Assembly (NCBI GenBank): GCA_900107185.1
Contig: FNPA01000003.1
Coordinates: 62,001-126,000, forward strand
Origin: Ruminococcaceae bacterium YAD3003
Lineage (GTDB): Bacteria > Bacillota > Clostridia > Saccharofermentanales > Saccharofermentanaceae
DNA: 64,000 bases
Direction of reading: 5' to 3'
Both the position numbers and the translations under genes were made by a program. Shown piece by piece: positions 27,315 through 35,432 of the stretch. The notes under the pieces are model-generated. The model ran no database searches. It had not been told where the DNA came from and was given only the letters and a program-made list of their open reading frames with translations. Every line of letters starts with the position of its first letter. Positions within the stretch are counted from its first letter, which is position 1.

Positions 27315-27905
27315 ATGGAAGAAAGTATAAAGATTGCCAAGATAAAAAAGAGCTGCCATGCAGGTAAGATCGCTGCCAATATCTTTCTGGCGCTTGCAAT
27401 ATTCATGCTGGCTGTAGGCATATGGGGCGGAATTAAAGTGCTGGTCATGGGCAAGGAATTCGATGACATGGTGACGTCAGGAAGATTCGCAGGTGTTATC
27501 TCGACTGACGATGAAATCGGTTCTGCTTCTGCAGTCAATATCAATTTGGGATCAGTACCTCTGGATATACATTCCGATATCCCTGCCGTACAGGCAGCAA
27601 TCGATGACCACCCGATGAGCGTTGTTTACGGAACTTATATCCTTTCAATGAGCATCATCATGTTAGCTGTAATTGCACTGATATTCCTGGTAAGATCGGT
27701 TTTCGCGATAATCGAGAAAGAAGGAAATCCCTTCACTGTTACCGTCAGGAAAAGGATCAGGACAGTGCTTATTGCTACATCCATTGTATTGTTCCTTACA
27801 TCCGGAACCGGACCTGCTATTCTCGGCATCCTTGTAACCGTTGCAATCAATGCTATCCTTGATTATGGCATTACCTTACAGACACAGGCTGACGAGACAC
27901 TGTAA
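27315..27905 (+). CDS. DUF2975 membrane protein
   Basis: 196 residues with four predicted helices (about 18-42, 110-133, 148-166, 170-188) and the DUF2975 hallmark EKEGNPFTVTVRKRIR after the second helix. Genes of this family are nearly always followed by a small XRE regulator, as here (12 bases downstream). ATG 27315 is chosen over 27204 because the promoter lies between them and AAGGAG stands 9 bases before 27315. The function of the pair is not established; regulation of membrane or sporulation functions has been suggested for relatives. Confidence 0.85.
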   Translation: MEESIKIAKIKKSCHAGKIAANIFLALAIFMLAVGIWGGIKVLVMGKEFDDMVTSGRFAGVISTDDEIGSASAVNINLGSVPLDIHSDIPAVQAAIDDHPMSVVYGTYILSMSIIMLAVIALIFLVRSVFAIIEKEGNPFTVTVRKRIRTVLIATSIVLFLTSGTGPAILGILVTVAINAILDYGITLQTQADETL

Positions 27906-27917
27906 GGAGGATAGGAA

Positions 27918-28124
27918 ATGGGACAGATAATACTGAGATTAGACAGAGTAATGGCAGACCGTAAGATATCTCTTAACGAACTGTCAGAGAAGGTTGGCGT
28001 ATCTAACGTTAACCTCTCAAAGATGAAAAACGGAAAGATATCGGCAATCAGATTCTCAACGCTCGAAGCGATTTGCGATGCACTCGATTGCCAGCCGGGC
28101 GACATACTGGAATATAGAAAATAA
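27918..28124 (+). CDS. Small XRE/Cro-CI family transcriptional regulator
   Basis: 68 residues, almost entirely one helix-turn-helix domain: ISLNELSEKVGVSNVNLSKM is the HTH core, then ISAIRFSTLEAICDALDCQPGDILEY, the classic YozG-like end. It probably autoregulates the DUF2975 operon. GGAGGATAGG lies just before the ATG. A GC-rich terminator follows. Confidence 0.93.
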   Translation: MGQIILRLDRVMADRKISLNELSEKVGVSNVNLSKMKNGKISAIRFSTLEAICDALDCQPGDILEYRK

Positions 28125-28148
28125 TCAGGGAACAACAGGGATAGATGA

Positions 28149-28178
28149 GGGCGCCATAGACCGGCGCCCTTATTTATT
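28149..28178 (+). terminator. Terminator of the DUF2975-XRE operon
   Basis: GGGCGCC (28149-28155) pairs with GGCGCCC (28163-28169), then a T-rich tract that runs into the tRNA promoter. Confidence 0.88.
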
Positions 28179-28206
28179 TGCAGTAAACCGACAAAACATA
28201 TATAAT
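28178..28206 (+). promoter_or_regulatory. Promoter of tRNA-Pro
   Basis: TTGCAG (28178-28183), 17-base spacer, TATAAT (28201-28206), 15 bases before the tRNA. Confidence 0.8.
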
Positions 28207-28221
28207 TACCGCCGTAGGTAT

Positions 28222-28297
28222 CGAGGTGTAGCGCAGTTGGTAGCGTACGTGCTTTGGGAGCATGGGGTCGCAGGTTCGAACCCTGTCACCTCGACCA
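28222..28297 (+). tRNA. tRNA-Pro (anticodon UGG), CCA encoded
   Basis: The 7-base acceptor arms CGAGGTG and CACCTCG pair fully; D-arm GCGCAGTTGGTAGCGT, anticodon loop CTTTGGGAG with TGG, T-arm with TTCGAAC. Discriminator A and encoded CCA at 28294-28297. It has its own promoter and terminator. Confidence 0.97.
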
Positions 28298-28302
28298 AAA
28301 AG

Positions 28303-28335
28303 AACGACCGGTTTATATCAACCGGTCGTTTTATT
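28303..28335. terminator. Bidirectional terminator (tRNA-Pro / cyclic-nucleotide protein)
   Basis: AACGACCGGTT and AACCGGTCGTT form a perfect 11-base stem. T-rich tracts follow on both strands (TTTTATTTTA on plus, CTTTTTGG on minus). Confidence 0.92.
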
Positions 28336-29241
28336 TTATCCGTATGTCTCTGTAATCCTCTTGCAGATCGCAATGAAATCATAATCCAGTTTTCTTAAAC
28401 GGTAAGAAAGATAGCGAAGGATCATGATTATCTTGATCGGACAGGACTGGAAAATCGCTTCTAGATTATCAGGATCAATGACCTCGACATATGTCTCGTC
28501 AACTTCAGCAACAGCAGTTACCTTTCTCGGTTCGTCAGCAATCATTCCCATCTCCCCGAAGAAAGAAACCTCCACCGCTTCATCGACCTTCGCTTCATCA
28601 GCCTTTCCGTAATTTTTGTACATTCCAACAGTACCAACATGCAGAATGTACATGGAATTACTGTGGTCACCTTCCTCATAAATGACAGAGCCTTTGTCAT
28701 ACAACTCGATGTCTCCGAATCCCTCATCGGCTGTTCCCTTCAGAGTTTCTCTGAGAGGATCTGCATTCGGAACAGTGATATCACTATCCTTATTGGACTG
28801 ATATTTATCCACATGCTTTTTAATTCTTGAGAAGAATGATTTCTTCTTGGCAGCATCAGCTTCCTGCAATTCTTTTAACAGACGCTGGGCATCTTCATAA
28901 TCAGTTTCCATTGCCTGGATTCTGCTGCCGAGGTGTTTCATTATCACGATTATTTCTTCGGGATTTTCTCTGAAATATTCATACATTTCCTTCTCGGAAA
29001 TCTCAACAACACTTACTTCGCCTTTTGCAATGACAGTGGCATTTCTGGGATAAGATTCGATGATCGCCATCTCACCAAAATATTCGCCTTTATTAAGAAC
29101 AGCAATCTTTAACGGATCCGTATTCTCAAAGCCTGCATAGACCAAGGCTGATCCGGAAACAATCTTAAAGAAGCTCGTTCCGACGTCGCCTTCTTTTACA
29201 ATAATCTCACCGTTTTTGAATTTCTTTTCAGCTAAACCCAT
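28336..29241 (-). CDS. Protein with two cyclic-nucleotide-binding domains and no output domain
   Basis: 301 residues. Two CRP-type beta-roll domains, about 8-115 and 175-290, joined by a charged helical linker (about 112-165). Both phosphate-binding cassettes look intact: YFGEMAIIESYPRNATV in the first, FFGEMGMIADEPRKVTAV in the second, with the GE pair and PR arginine that hold a cyclic nucleotide. There is no helix-turn-helix, kinase or channel part, so it is not a CRP-type transcription factor by itself. It could be a free sensor subunit acting on a partner protein. Its own promoter has an extended -10 (29331-29323). Confidence 0.88.
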   Translation of the reverse strand: MGLAEKKFKNGEIIVKEGDVGTSFFKIVSGSALVYAGFENTDPLKIAVLNKGEYFGEMAIIESYPRNATVIAKGEVSVVEISEKEMYEYFRENPEEIIVIMKHLGSRIQAMETDYEDAQRLLKELQEADAAKKKSFFSRIKKHVDKYQSNKDSDITVPNADPLRETLKGTADEGFGDIELYDKGSVIYEEGDHSNSMYILHVGTVGMYKNYGKADEAKVDEAVEVSFFGEMGMIADEPRKVTAVAEVDETYVEVIDPDNLEAIFQSCPIKIIMILRYLSYRLRKLDYDFIAICKRITETYG

Positions 29242-29293
29242 ATGCAGACTTCCTTTCTGTATTTCTATCTGATGCTAATGTTTCTACGTAAAT

Positions 29294-29322
29294 AAATACA
29301 GGAACGAACTTTCCGTGTATTT
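29294..29322 (-). repeat. Inverted repeat at the start site of the cyclic-nucleotide gene
   Basis: AAATACAGGAA (29294-29304) and TTCCGTGTATTT (29311-29322) pair with one bulged base. It spans the first 20 or so transcribed bases, so it may be an operator or a 5' mRNA hairpin. Confidence 0.55.
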
Positions 29323-29331
29323 ATTATATCA
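29323..29331 (-). promoter_or_regulatory. Extended -10 promoter of the cyclic-nucleotide protein
   Basis: TGATATAAT on the minus strand (29331-29323), the extended -10 form; no good -35 is seen. Confidence 0.65.
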
Positions 29332-29374
29332 CCAACAAATACGCACTTCTTCGGGTTTAGCTTAAGTATTTAAT

Positions 29375-30790
29375 TTACATCTCGAAAAATTCGATTTTTT
29401 TCTGGGCCATCTCTTCTACTCTGGCCATGTAAGACAATGCATCTTTTATAGTCGCGCATCTCTCGACTCTGCGTTTAAAGAGTTCGCCGTCCTGTTTAAA
29501 ACAACGCTTGCTCATTCCGCCTGCACCAAAAGACAATACGTCCCTGCAGTCACTCATCATGGCAACGTTATAAAGATTACCGGTATTGCCTTTTGCAAAA
29601 CCCGTATTCTCAAGACCATGTCCAGTATCCTTCTGACGGTACATATAGTACGGGTGATATCCTGCCTCAATCAGCAGTTCATAGCTTTGGGCAACACTTC
29701 TGTCGAGCCTGATACCTTCATCTTCCTGATCCATGACTTTCGAGCGGCTCATAGCGGCTCTCCTCTTCTTATAAAGCGTATGAACAGTAATGTTTGCAGG
29801 TGAAAACTCGATCAGTTTCTTCGTCGAATTAACATGCTCTTCTGCATCTTCATAAGGAAGGCCTGCAATGAGATCCATGTTAATGAGATCAAATCCCATA
29901 TCGCATGCCTGCCTGTAGATTCTGACCGTATCTTCTGCTGTATGCTTTCTTCCGAGTCTTAACAGAGTTTCCGATCTCATCGTCTGCGGATTAATGCATA
30001 TTCTCGTAACCTTATGTTCTCTCATGGATTCGAGTTTGCCGTCAGTTATAGAATCAGGTCGTCCGGCCTCTACAGTGACTTCGCATTCAGGTGTTATCTT
30101 AAGATTTGAATACAGGCAGTTGAGTAACCTGTCAAATTCTCTTTCTTCAAAAACAGTCGGCGTGCCTCCTCCGACATAAACGGCTGAAATAGGTCTGTTA
30201 ATAGATGAAGCAACCATGTTTATCTCGCGCTCTAACGCTGCTTCATAATGTACCAATCTGTCCATATGGCATGAGATATCTGATGAAATGAATGAACAGT
30301 ATTCGCATCTTGAAGGACAAAAAGGAATTCCGACATAAATACATAAGCTGTCTTCAGGAATCAATGCCAAAAGTCTTTGTTCTTCCCTTGATGTCTCGAA
30401 AGCGAGTTTCGCCTTATCGCTTCTGGCAAAGTATTTATCTTCCAGATCCTTCGCGCTCTCTTCTTCGCACGCAACAAGTGTCGGTCTTATACCAGTAAGA
30501 CATCCCCAGGGCAGCTCTTTGGATGTAACATCAGCAAGCGCCAGATAAAGAGATCTCTTGATCTCACGTCCGGGCTCTAAGAGTTCACCTTTAAATTCAT
30601 ATTCTTTACCATTGCAGTATGTTACGGATCTTCCGTCTTCAAACAACTCATTAATGAGAGTAGCGTCGGGGCCTTCCGGTGCGATTATTTTATGTTCATC
30701 TTTAACTTCTTCAGGAACACCGCAGAACAGCCTGACAACATCTGCCACGCCATAGTATTTATCATGACCTTTAAGTATTACTTCAAGCAT
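29375..30790 (-). CDS. hemZ: Coproporphyrinogen dehydrogenase-like radical SAM protein HemZ
   Basis: 471 residues. The radical SAM cluster motif CPSRCEYC (Cys at about 157, 161, 164) follows IYVGIPF; GGGTPTVF, VEAGRPDSI and NPQTM blocks are typical of the HemN/HemZ family. HemZ members are annotated as oxygen-independent coproporphyrinogen III dehydrogenases, but many clostridial ones occur without a haem pathway and may do another job; no other haem gene is nearby. Start: ATG 30790, which overlaps the DUF3810 stop by 8 bases (ATGCTTGA) and has GAGG 6 bases upstream; the frame also allows 30808. It is the last gene of a coupled operon with coaW. Confidence 0.88.
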   Translation of the reverse strand: MLEVILKGHDKYYGVADVVRLFCGVPEEVKDEHKIIAPEGPDATLINELFEDGRSVTYCNGKEYEFKGELLEPGREIKRSLYLALADVTSKELPWGCLTGIRPTLVACEEESAKDLEDKYFARSDKAKLAFETSREEQRLLALIPEDSLCIYVGIPFCPSRCEYCSFISSDISCHMDRLVHYEAALEREINMVASSINRPISAVYVGGGTPTVFEEREFDRLLNCLYSNLKITPECEVTVEAGRPDSITDGKLESMREHKVTRICINPQTMRSETLLRLGRKHTAEDTVRIYRQACDMGFDLINMDLIAGLPYEDAEEHVNSTKKLIEFSPANITVHTLYKKRRAAMSRSKVMDQEDEGIRLDRSVAQSYELLIEAGYHPYYMYRQKDTGHGLENTGFAKGNTGNLYNVAMMSDCRDVLSFGAGGMSKRCFKQDGELFKRRVERCATIKDALSYMARVEEMAQKKIEFFEM

Positions 30791-31970
30791 TAGCTGCCTC
30801 ACTTGCATAAGTTAAGTAGAACCTGACATAAATACTGTCCGGCACCTGATATGAAACAACACCAACCTCACCATTTGATCTTAAGAAAGCATCATTTGTT
30901 GCATTGCTTACTTCAGTAATATGGATTCCCATTTTCTCATAAATCAAATCGACTTCATCATCGATATTACTCCAATACTTTATTTGTGCTCTCATATCTC
31001 TGTATACAGGCTCCATTTCAGCTGTCAGATAATACTGTGGTACTACCTGTCCTGTTGCTTCAGCGATATCTTCTGCAACAGGATAGATGTCCCAAAAGAT
31101 CTCATAGTAACCTGCATATCTGAAATCAGCTCTCGGGGATGAACAGCACGCTAATGCGGCCAGAAGATTGCAGTCGGTCTCACTGGCATATCCTTTGCTG
31201 TGACATAATTCATGACACAAAGTAATCGGATATTCGGTGATGCTCATATAGTCGGTATTAAGATTTACTTCACCAAGGAACGGATCATACATTCCGACGA
31301 TATGCGTATAACTCCAGTAATGGCTCATTGATACCGGTTTAGCACGCACATAATTCTTGCTGACAGGGATGTCATATTCCTCTCCGAAAGCATTGACCAA
31401 TGAATTGGCATAAGCCGCAGAGTTCTCAAAACTCTCGCTCATATGAGCAATGCCATTGTAGTCTTCACCCAAATGACTTCTTGCCTCCACCATTCCGTTG
31501 TAAGCCCATTTGAGCGCCGCGCAATAATCTTCGAAGGTAAGTTCTTTTTCAGTAAGTTCCAGTTCGTCCTTAACATCTGTCCTTCTGTAGTTAATACCGT
31601 GCATTGCCTGGAAAATCACAGCAACGAGAAGAGCCACCACCATAACATTCCTGTACGATTTATATAGGTAAGGCAGAGCGCCGTGAGACATGAATTTCTT
31701 TATCAGAAACACAACCCAAACTATTATTCCTGTAGCTAAAAGCGGTACGCCGCATAAAACCAGATTTTCGGTTAATGAATACTGGAAATACATATTTATA
31801 TTCTGGGCGGGTGAAGATATATACGGGAACAAATTAGTTCCGTAGAAATCAGCTGCTCTCTGCGGAATGAATTTATTACAGAGCACAGCGGCAACAAATG
31901 AAACTGTTAATGCCACGATCAGCACTATCCTCAGTGCTATTCTTCTTTTGCCCTTATTCTTTATCTTCAT
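30783..31970 (-). CDS. DUF3810 membrane protein with zinc-peptidase-like motif
   Basis: 395 residues. Three membrane helices lie in the first 135 residues (about 12-32, 66-90, 108-124). The rest is external and holds CHELCHSKGYASE (HExxH at about 249-253) with later Glu/Asp residues, the hallmark of DUF3810 proteins with a metallopeptidase-like fold. Whether it is active is unknown. The gene starts within 4 bases of the end of the DUF1624 gene (ATGA-type overlap) and overlaps hemZ by 8 bases, so all four genes 29375-33576 are translationally coupled. Confidence 0.85.
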   Translation of the reverse strand: MKIKNKGKRRIALRIVLIVALTVSFVAAVLCNKFIPQRAADFYGTNLFPYISSPAQNINMYFQYSLTENLVLCGVPLLATGIIVWVVFLIKKFMSHGALPYLYKSYRNVMVVALLVAVIFQAMHGINYRRTDVKDELELTEKELTFEDYCAALKWAYNGMVEARSHLGEDYNGIAHMSESFENSAAYANSLVNAFGEEYDIPVSKNYVRAKPVSMSHYWSYTHIVGMYDPFLGEVNLNTDYMSITEYPITLCHELCHSKGYASETDCNLLAALACCSSPRADFRYAGYYEIFWDIYPVAEDIAEATGQVVPQYYLTAEMEPVYRDMRAQIKYWSNIDDEVDLIYEKMGIHITEVSNATNDAFLRSNGEVGVVSYQVPDSIYVRFYLTYASEAANA

Positions 31971-32752
31971 TTTACTGAATTAATAAGCAGAAAAATCACA
32001 TACAGAATTCCGTAAATTAACGGCTGATGTGCAAGATAAATAATCAGTGAATGTCTTCCGATGAATTCAACAGGTCTGGATATAGCCTTCATGACTTTTC
32101 CACGTCCGGCAAACAACGTTTTCTTATCCTTGTAGCACAGTCTTCCGATAACGCATCCGATCAAGAATACGCCGAGCCAAGGGAACAAAGGCATATAGTC
32201 TGCCATCCAGGGTGTTCCTGCAATCTCAAAACCAACAGGAAGGAAAATCAAGGATTCAGTTGAATAATCCATATGGTGGATGTCACATCCGCAAATAACG
32301 ATATACAAACCCACAAGACCCATTACCAGATTTACGACATTGGGCTTTAATTTGAGTTTCTGCTCAATAATTGAAATAAGAGCATAAAGGTAAATGCCGC
32401 ATGTCAGTACTGCAAGAACATTAAATATGATCAGGCAGTTGATTCCGATAAAATTAGTAGCAATGTAAGTTCCGATTCCGAGAGCAAGTGTTGCGGCAAG
32501 AAGTTTCAAACCTCTCTTAGCATTGCTTCGTGAAAATGTACAGCATATACCTGAGACACTTACAAAAAGAACCACAATTATCGGATGAACAAAAGACCAG
32601 AACCAGCCCTCCTCAAGATATGAGAAAACATCAACTCTGAATTCATATCTGATGTCCCACGACATATGCATGAAGAGCATCATTATCAGGGCGACTCCTC
32701 TTAAGAAATCGAGCTCCCATGCACGGTCTTTTGCTAATGCTTTTTTGCTCAC
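31967..32752 (-). CDS. DUF1624 / heparan-alpha-glucosaminide acetyltransferase-like membrane protein
   Basis: 261 residues with about seven membrane helices. The N-terminus RAWELDFLRGVALIMMLFMH is the family's signature, followed by a SGICCTFSR loop and late HSLIIYLAHQPLIYG. Relatives (DUF1624, distantly the lysosomal HGSNAT and OpgC-type acyltransferases) are thought to pass acetyl groups across the membrane to sugars. Overlaps coaW by 4 bases and the next gene by 4 bases. It may use acetyl-CoA, while its upstream neighbour makes CoA precursors; that link is inference. Confidence 0.85.
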   Translation of the reverse strand: MSKKALAKDRAWELDFLRGVALIMMLFMHMSWDIRYEFRVDVFSYLEEGWFWSFVHPIIVVLFVSVSGICCTFSRSNAKRGLKLLAATLALGIGTYIATNFIGINCLIIFNVLAVLTCGIYLYALISIIEQKLKLKPNVVNLVMGLVGLYIVICGCDIHHMDYSTESLIFLPVGFEIAGTPWMADYMPLFPWLGVFLIGCVIGRLCYKDKKTLFAGRGKVMKAISRPVEFIGRHSLIIYLAHQPLIYGILYVIFLLINSVK

Positions 32753-33576
32753 TTCTCTTCCTGCCCTTCTGCCAAACAGCTTCCTACCGCTGTTGCAAAT
32801 ACAGCATTATCAGGTATGAGCATATTTACACCATAAAGTTCCTCAAAAGGAAGCAGATATTTCTGGCACTCCTTAAGATCTGTCAGCTGGCCGGTAAACA
32901 CGATATCCTTGATTCCGCATTGTCTTGATGCCATAACAGCTACCGTACCGATTGACTGATAAACAAGATTGAATACTCCTGCCATCTTATCTTCTTTTGT
33001 GAGATCATCTGCTGCCTTACCAAAATTGGAAGCTGTTACATTCATAGGAAGACCGGTAACACCGTTCTTGGTAATATCACCGATCGTAAGATCACACTTT
33101 AAGATATCTCCTTCTGTAGCCATGTCAGACAATTTAATCGCATCAGATGTCCCTGCTACTGCCAGTCCAAGTCCGACTACAGTACCTCCTCCAACACCGG
33201 AGCCGATAATATGTCTTACTTTTTCTTTGGTAGCTTCAAAATATGCAGTACCGGTACCCATGCTTACAACGACAGCATGTTCCAATCCTGACAGGAACAA
33301 TCCGCCCAGACCTGTTGCCATAAATTCTTCAACAACTACTGTCTTAATTCCGAAGATCGGAGCCTGTGTAAAACCGGCACCAACACCGGTAATATTTATC
33401 TGCTCAATATCATTTACAGATAGTGAATGATCATTTATAAGTTTTCCGACAGCACCGAAAGCTGACGTTACAGGATCTGCTGCCTTAACAATCTCGCTGG
33501 CAATGATCTTGCCATCCTGCATTCCAACTATTTTTGTAGTGCTTCCACCTATATCCAAACCAACTTTTATTTTCAT
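32749..33576 (-). CDS. coaW: Type II pantothenate kinase
   Basis: 275 residues of the ASKHA fold: KVGLDIGGSTTKIVGMQDG (phosphate 1 loop), VVVSMGTGTAYFEA (phosphate 2) and IIGSGVGGGTVVGLGLAVAG, all typical of the type II PanK of staphylococci and clostridia. It phosphorylates pantothenate, the first step of coenzyme A synthesis, and this type is not strongly inhibited by CoA. ATG 33576 is the start (AAGGAAG 9 bases before); the upstream in-frame starts are a TTG and an ATG that overlaps the ribosome site. It is the first gene of the four-gene operon ending with hemZ. Confidence 0.92.
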   Translation of the reverse strand: MKIKVGLDIGGSTTKIVGMQDGKIIASEIVKAADPVTSAFGAVGKLINDHSLSVNDIEQINITGVGAGFTQAPIFGIKTVVVEEFMATGLGGLFLSGLEHAVVVSMGTGTAYFEATKEKVRHIIGSGVGGGTVVGLGLAVAGTSDAIKLSDMATEGDILKCDLTIGDITKNGVTGLPMNVTASNFGKAADDLTKEDKMAGVFNLVYQSIGTVAVMASRQCGIKDIVFTGQLTDLKECQKYLLPFEELYGVNMLIPDNAVFATAVGSCLAEGQEEK

Positions 33577-33652
33577 ATAATTCATCTTCCTTATTAGTTT
33601 ACGTAATTCTATCAAATAGTCAGTCTCTTGGCTAATCTAACAGACAAATTAA

Positions 33653-33680
33653 AAGACCCTGCAGATGACTGCAGGGTCTT
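33653..33680 (-). terminator. Terminator of the minor pilin operon
   Basis: 12-base perfect stem (33653-33664 with 33669-33680), loop of four, then TTTTAATTTG on the minus strand. Confidence 0.92.
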
Positions 33681-33699
33681 GAAAACACTCTAATATCTA

Positions 33700-34395
33700 T
33701 TATGTGCTAGAAGGAGCTGTACCACCCCAGTTGTATACGATAACGTCAGTATAATTGTCACCGTTGTCCAACCAGTTAGAAGGATATGTACCAGATGCGA
33801 ATCCATAACCTGCTAATGTTGTAGCATCTAACTTACTGCCTGTAGTTGTATCGATTGAACGTGTACCTGCAACGTTAGCTGCCTTAGCACGATCCTCAAA
33901 ACGGGGAACCCAGAAACTACCATCGTATCTGTACATGAAGTTTGTATCACTGTAATTGTCTTTGATAAAAATACGGTAATTTACAACCTTGTTTGTATCA
34001 TCAAGATTAAAGAACATACAAACAACCCACTTAGGTGAACTGGAACTGCCTGTTGTCATGAAGTTAGGCTCGAAAACAGGAATCTCGTTATTGCCAGAAT
34101 CCTTTCTATACAAGTAAGGAATTCCAGCAGCATTCGGCTTTACATACCATGAGCAGTTTTTACCGGTATTTCCAACGCCGTCAACCTGTGTATACTTCAA
34201 GAAAGAATTCTCAAAACCTCTGGCATACAACATAGCGTAATCGGCAGAATCATCAACGTTATAAGTTGTAACAAATGAGTTTGAAATGGAAACACAAACA
34301 CCTGCAATTACTCCGCCGATCATGAGAATAATGGCAATTGATAAAACCATTTCTACCAGGGTGAAACCAACCCTCTTTTTACTCTTTCTAATCAT
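33700..34395 (-). CDS. Type IV prepilin-like minor pilin (third)
   Basis: 231 residues. Prepilin leader ending in RVG before FTLVEMVLSIAIILM: Gly at -1, Glu at +5, then a hydrophobic N-terminal helix. The rest is a beta-rich globular head with KNCSWYVKPN, PKWVVCMFFNLDD and aromatic/Gly-rich segments. ATG 34395 is chosen (the frame runs to a TTG at 34404; GGGAG is 10 bases before the ATG). It is the last gene of the minor pilin operon and probably helps start or cap the pilus. No family narrower than prepilin-type can be given. Confidence 0.88.
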   Translation of the reverse strand: MIRKSKKRVGFTLVEMVLSIAIILMIGGVIAGVCVSISNSFVTTYNVDDSADYAMLYARGFENSFLKYTQVDGVGNTGKNCSWYVKPNAAGIPYLYRKDSGNNEIPVFEPNFMTTGSSSSPKWVVCMFFNLDDTNKVVNYRIFIKDNYSDTNFMYRYDGSFWVPRFEDRAKAANVAGTRSIDTTTGSKLDATTLAGYGFASGTYPSNWLDNGDNYTDVIVYNWGGTAPSST

Positions 34396-34432
34396 ATATA
34401 GCAATCTCCCTTGTTAATCAAAAGTCCGTTGC

Positions 34433-35032
34433 TTATTTTGTCCAAACGTTAGTACCGCCGATCTCTTTGTACTGAGAACCGGTATCTACTACCCAGTAAT
34501 ACTTACGAGGGGATGCATCATAGTCAACTAATACAACTACATTACCTAATGAAGTATCATCTGAAGGATCCTGGCAATATTCGGGATAATAGAAGATCGC
34601 TGTTCTATTATCTACATAGTTATCTGTCTTAGGAGCATACTCCTGACCAGCCAATGTTCCGGGGACTGTTCCGCTTAATGAATCGAACTTATATGTACCA
34701 ACATTAAGCTCATCCACAGAAGGCAAACCGGTTGTATTTACAAAAGATAATGTTTTGCCTGTTCCGGCAGCAACAACAGATGACTGAGCAACTGCTTCTC
34801 TACCATCAGGGCCAGTGTTATCTTTATGGTTCCATTCAGCTACTTTAGCCATGCACTGTGAATAGTTATAAGCACCTGACTTACTGTAAACGGAGGTCTG
34901 ATAAGAATAACCCATTGTTGCAACGAAACCGTTAACCAACATTGTAGATGTAACTACCAAAATAAACGTAGCTAACAAGGTTTCAACAAGAGTAAAACCT
35001 TTACGGTTACTTTTCTTGATAAATCTCTTCAT
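34433..35032 (-). CDS. Type IV prepilin-like minor pilin (second)
   Basis: 199 residues. Leader SNRKG then FTLVETLLATFILVVTSTML, the PilV/GspI/PilW style of prepilin. The head domain has Gly/Ser/Asn-rich loops and ends with YYWVVDTGSQYKEIGG. It lies 11 bases after the 74-residue pilin gene and 37 before the third, so it is in the same transcript. Probably part of a priming complex at the pilus tip; the order of subunits is inferred only from relatives. Confidence 0.88.
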   Translation of the reverse strand: MKRFIKKSNRKGFTLVETLLATFILVVTSTMLVNGFVATMGYSYQTSVYSKSGAYNYSQCMAKVAEWNHKDNTGPDGREAVAQSSVVAAGTGKTLSFVNTTGLPSVDELNVGTYKFDSLSGTVPGTLAGQEYAPKTDNYVDNRTAIFYYPEYCQDPSDDTSLGNVVVLVDYDASPRKYYWVVDTGSQYKEIGGTNVWTK

Positions 35033-35043
35033 ATACTTACACC

Positions 35044-35268
35044 TCAGAAATTGTAGCTGGATAAACTTGCTTCATCATCCTGGATTCTCTGACTAAGGCT
35101 GTTCGATTCAGAAGCAACGCTGTCATTTGCAGCATTAGTAAGATTAATCCAGTCGTTTACACCAAGCATAAGAGCACCCGCGAGAATAAGAATAATTGCA
35201 ACAACGAGTACCAATTCAACAAGTGTAAAGGCACCTTTGGATCCGTGTCTCTTGCATATTCTGCTCAT
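35044..35268 (-). CDS. Short type IV prepilin-like minor pilin (first)
   Basis: 74 residues. HGSKGA-FTLVELVLVVAIIL is a clear prepilin site with Glu at +5; the leader ends in Ala instead of the usual Gly at -1 (G-A-F), though cleavage after Gly with a one-residue shift is possible. After the helix only about 40 residues remain, rich in Ser, Asn and Asp, with little room for a globular head. It has its own strong promoter (35335-35308) and heads the minor pilin operon. Confidence 0.85.
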   Translation of the reverse strand: MSRICKRHGSKGAFTLVELVLVVAIILILAGALMLGVNDWINLTNAANDSVASESNSLSQRIQDDEASLSSYNF

Positions 35269-35307
35269 AAAGCCCTCCTATTACTTAAAATATACCTTCT
35301 TGTAAGT

Positions 35308-35335
35308 ATTATACTTTCTTTCACGGAAATTTCAA
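35308..35335 (-). promoter_or_regulatory. Promoter of the minor pilin operon
   Basis: TTGAAA (35335-35330), 16-base spacer, TATAAT (35313-35308) on the minus strand, about 40 bases before the ATG at 35268. Confidence 0.85.
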
Positions 35336-35360
35336 CAGGAAAATTAATAATTTGTTAAAA

Positions 35361-35376
35361 TTTGTCATTGTTTGTT
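35361..35376 (-). promoter_or_regulatory. Shared upstream element, minor pilin promoter
   Basis: On the minus strand AACAAA, three bases, TGACAAA, about 60-75 bases before the start site. Identically placed at the major pilin promoter and, with changes, at the PilX-like promoter. Confidence 0.6.
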
Positions 35377-35387
35377 AACAAATAAAA

Positions 35388-35410
35388 AGCGGGGGATTGA
35401 ATCCCCCGCT
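35388..35410 (-). terminator. Terminator of the pil machinery/major pilin transcript
   Basis: AGCGGGGGA and TCCCCCGCT stem, small loop, then TTTTTATTTG on the minus strand. Confidence 0.9.
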
Positions 35411-35432
35411 CAGATCTAAACTTAAATTAAGA

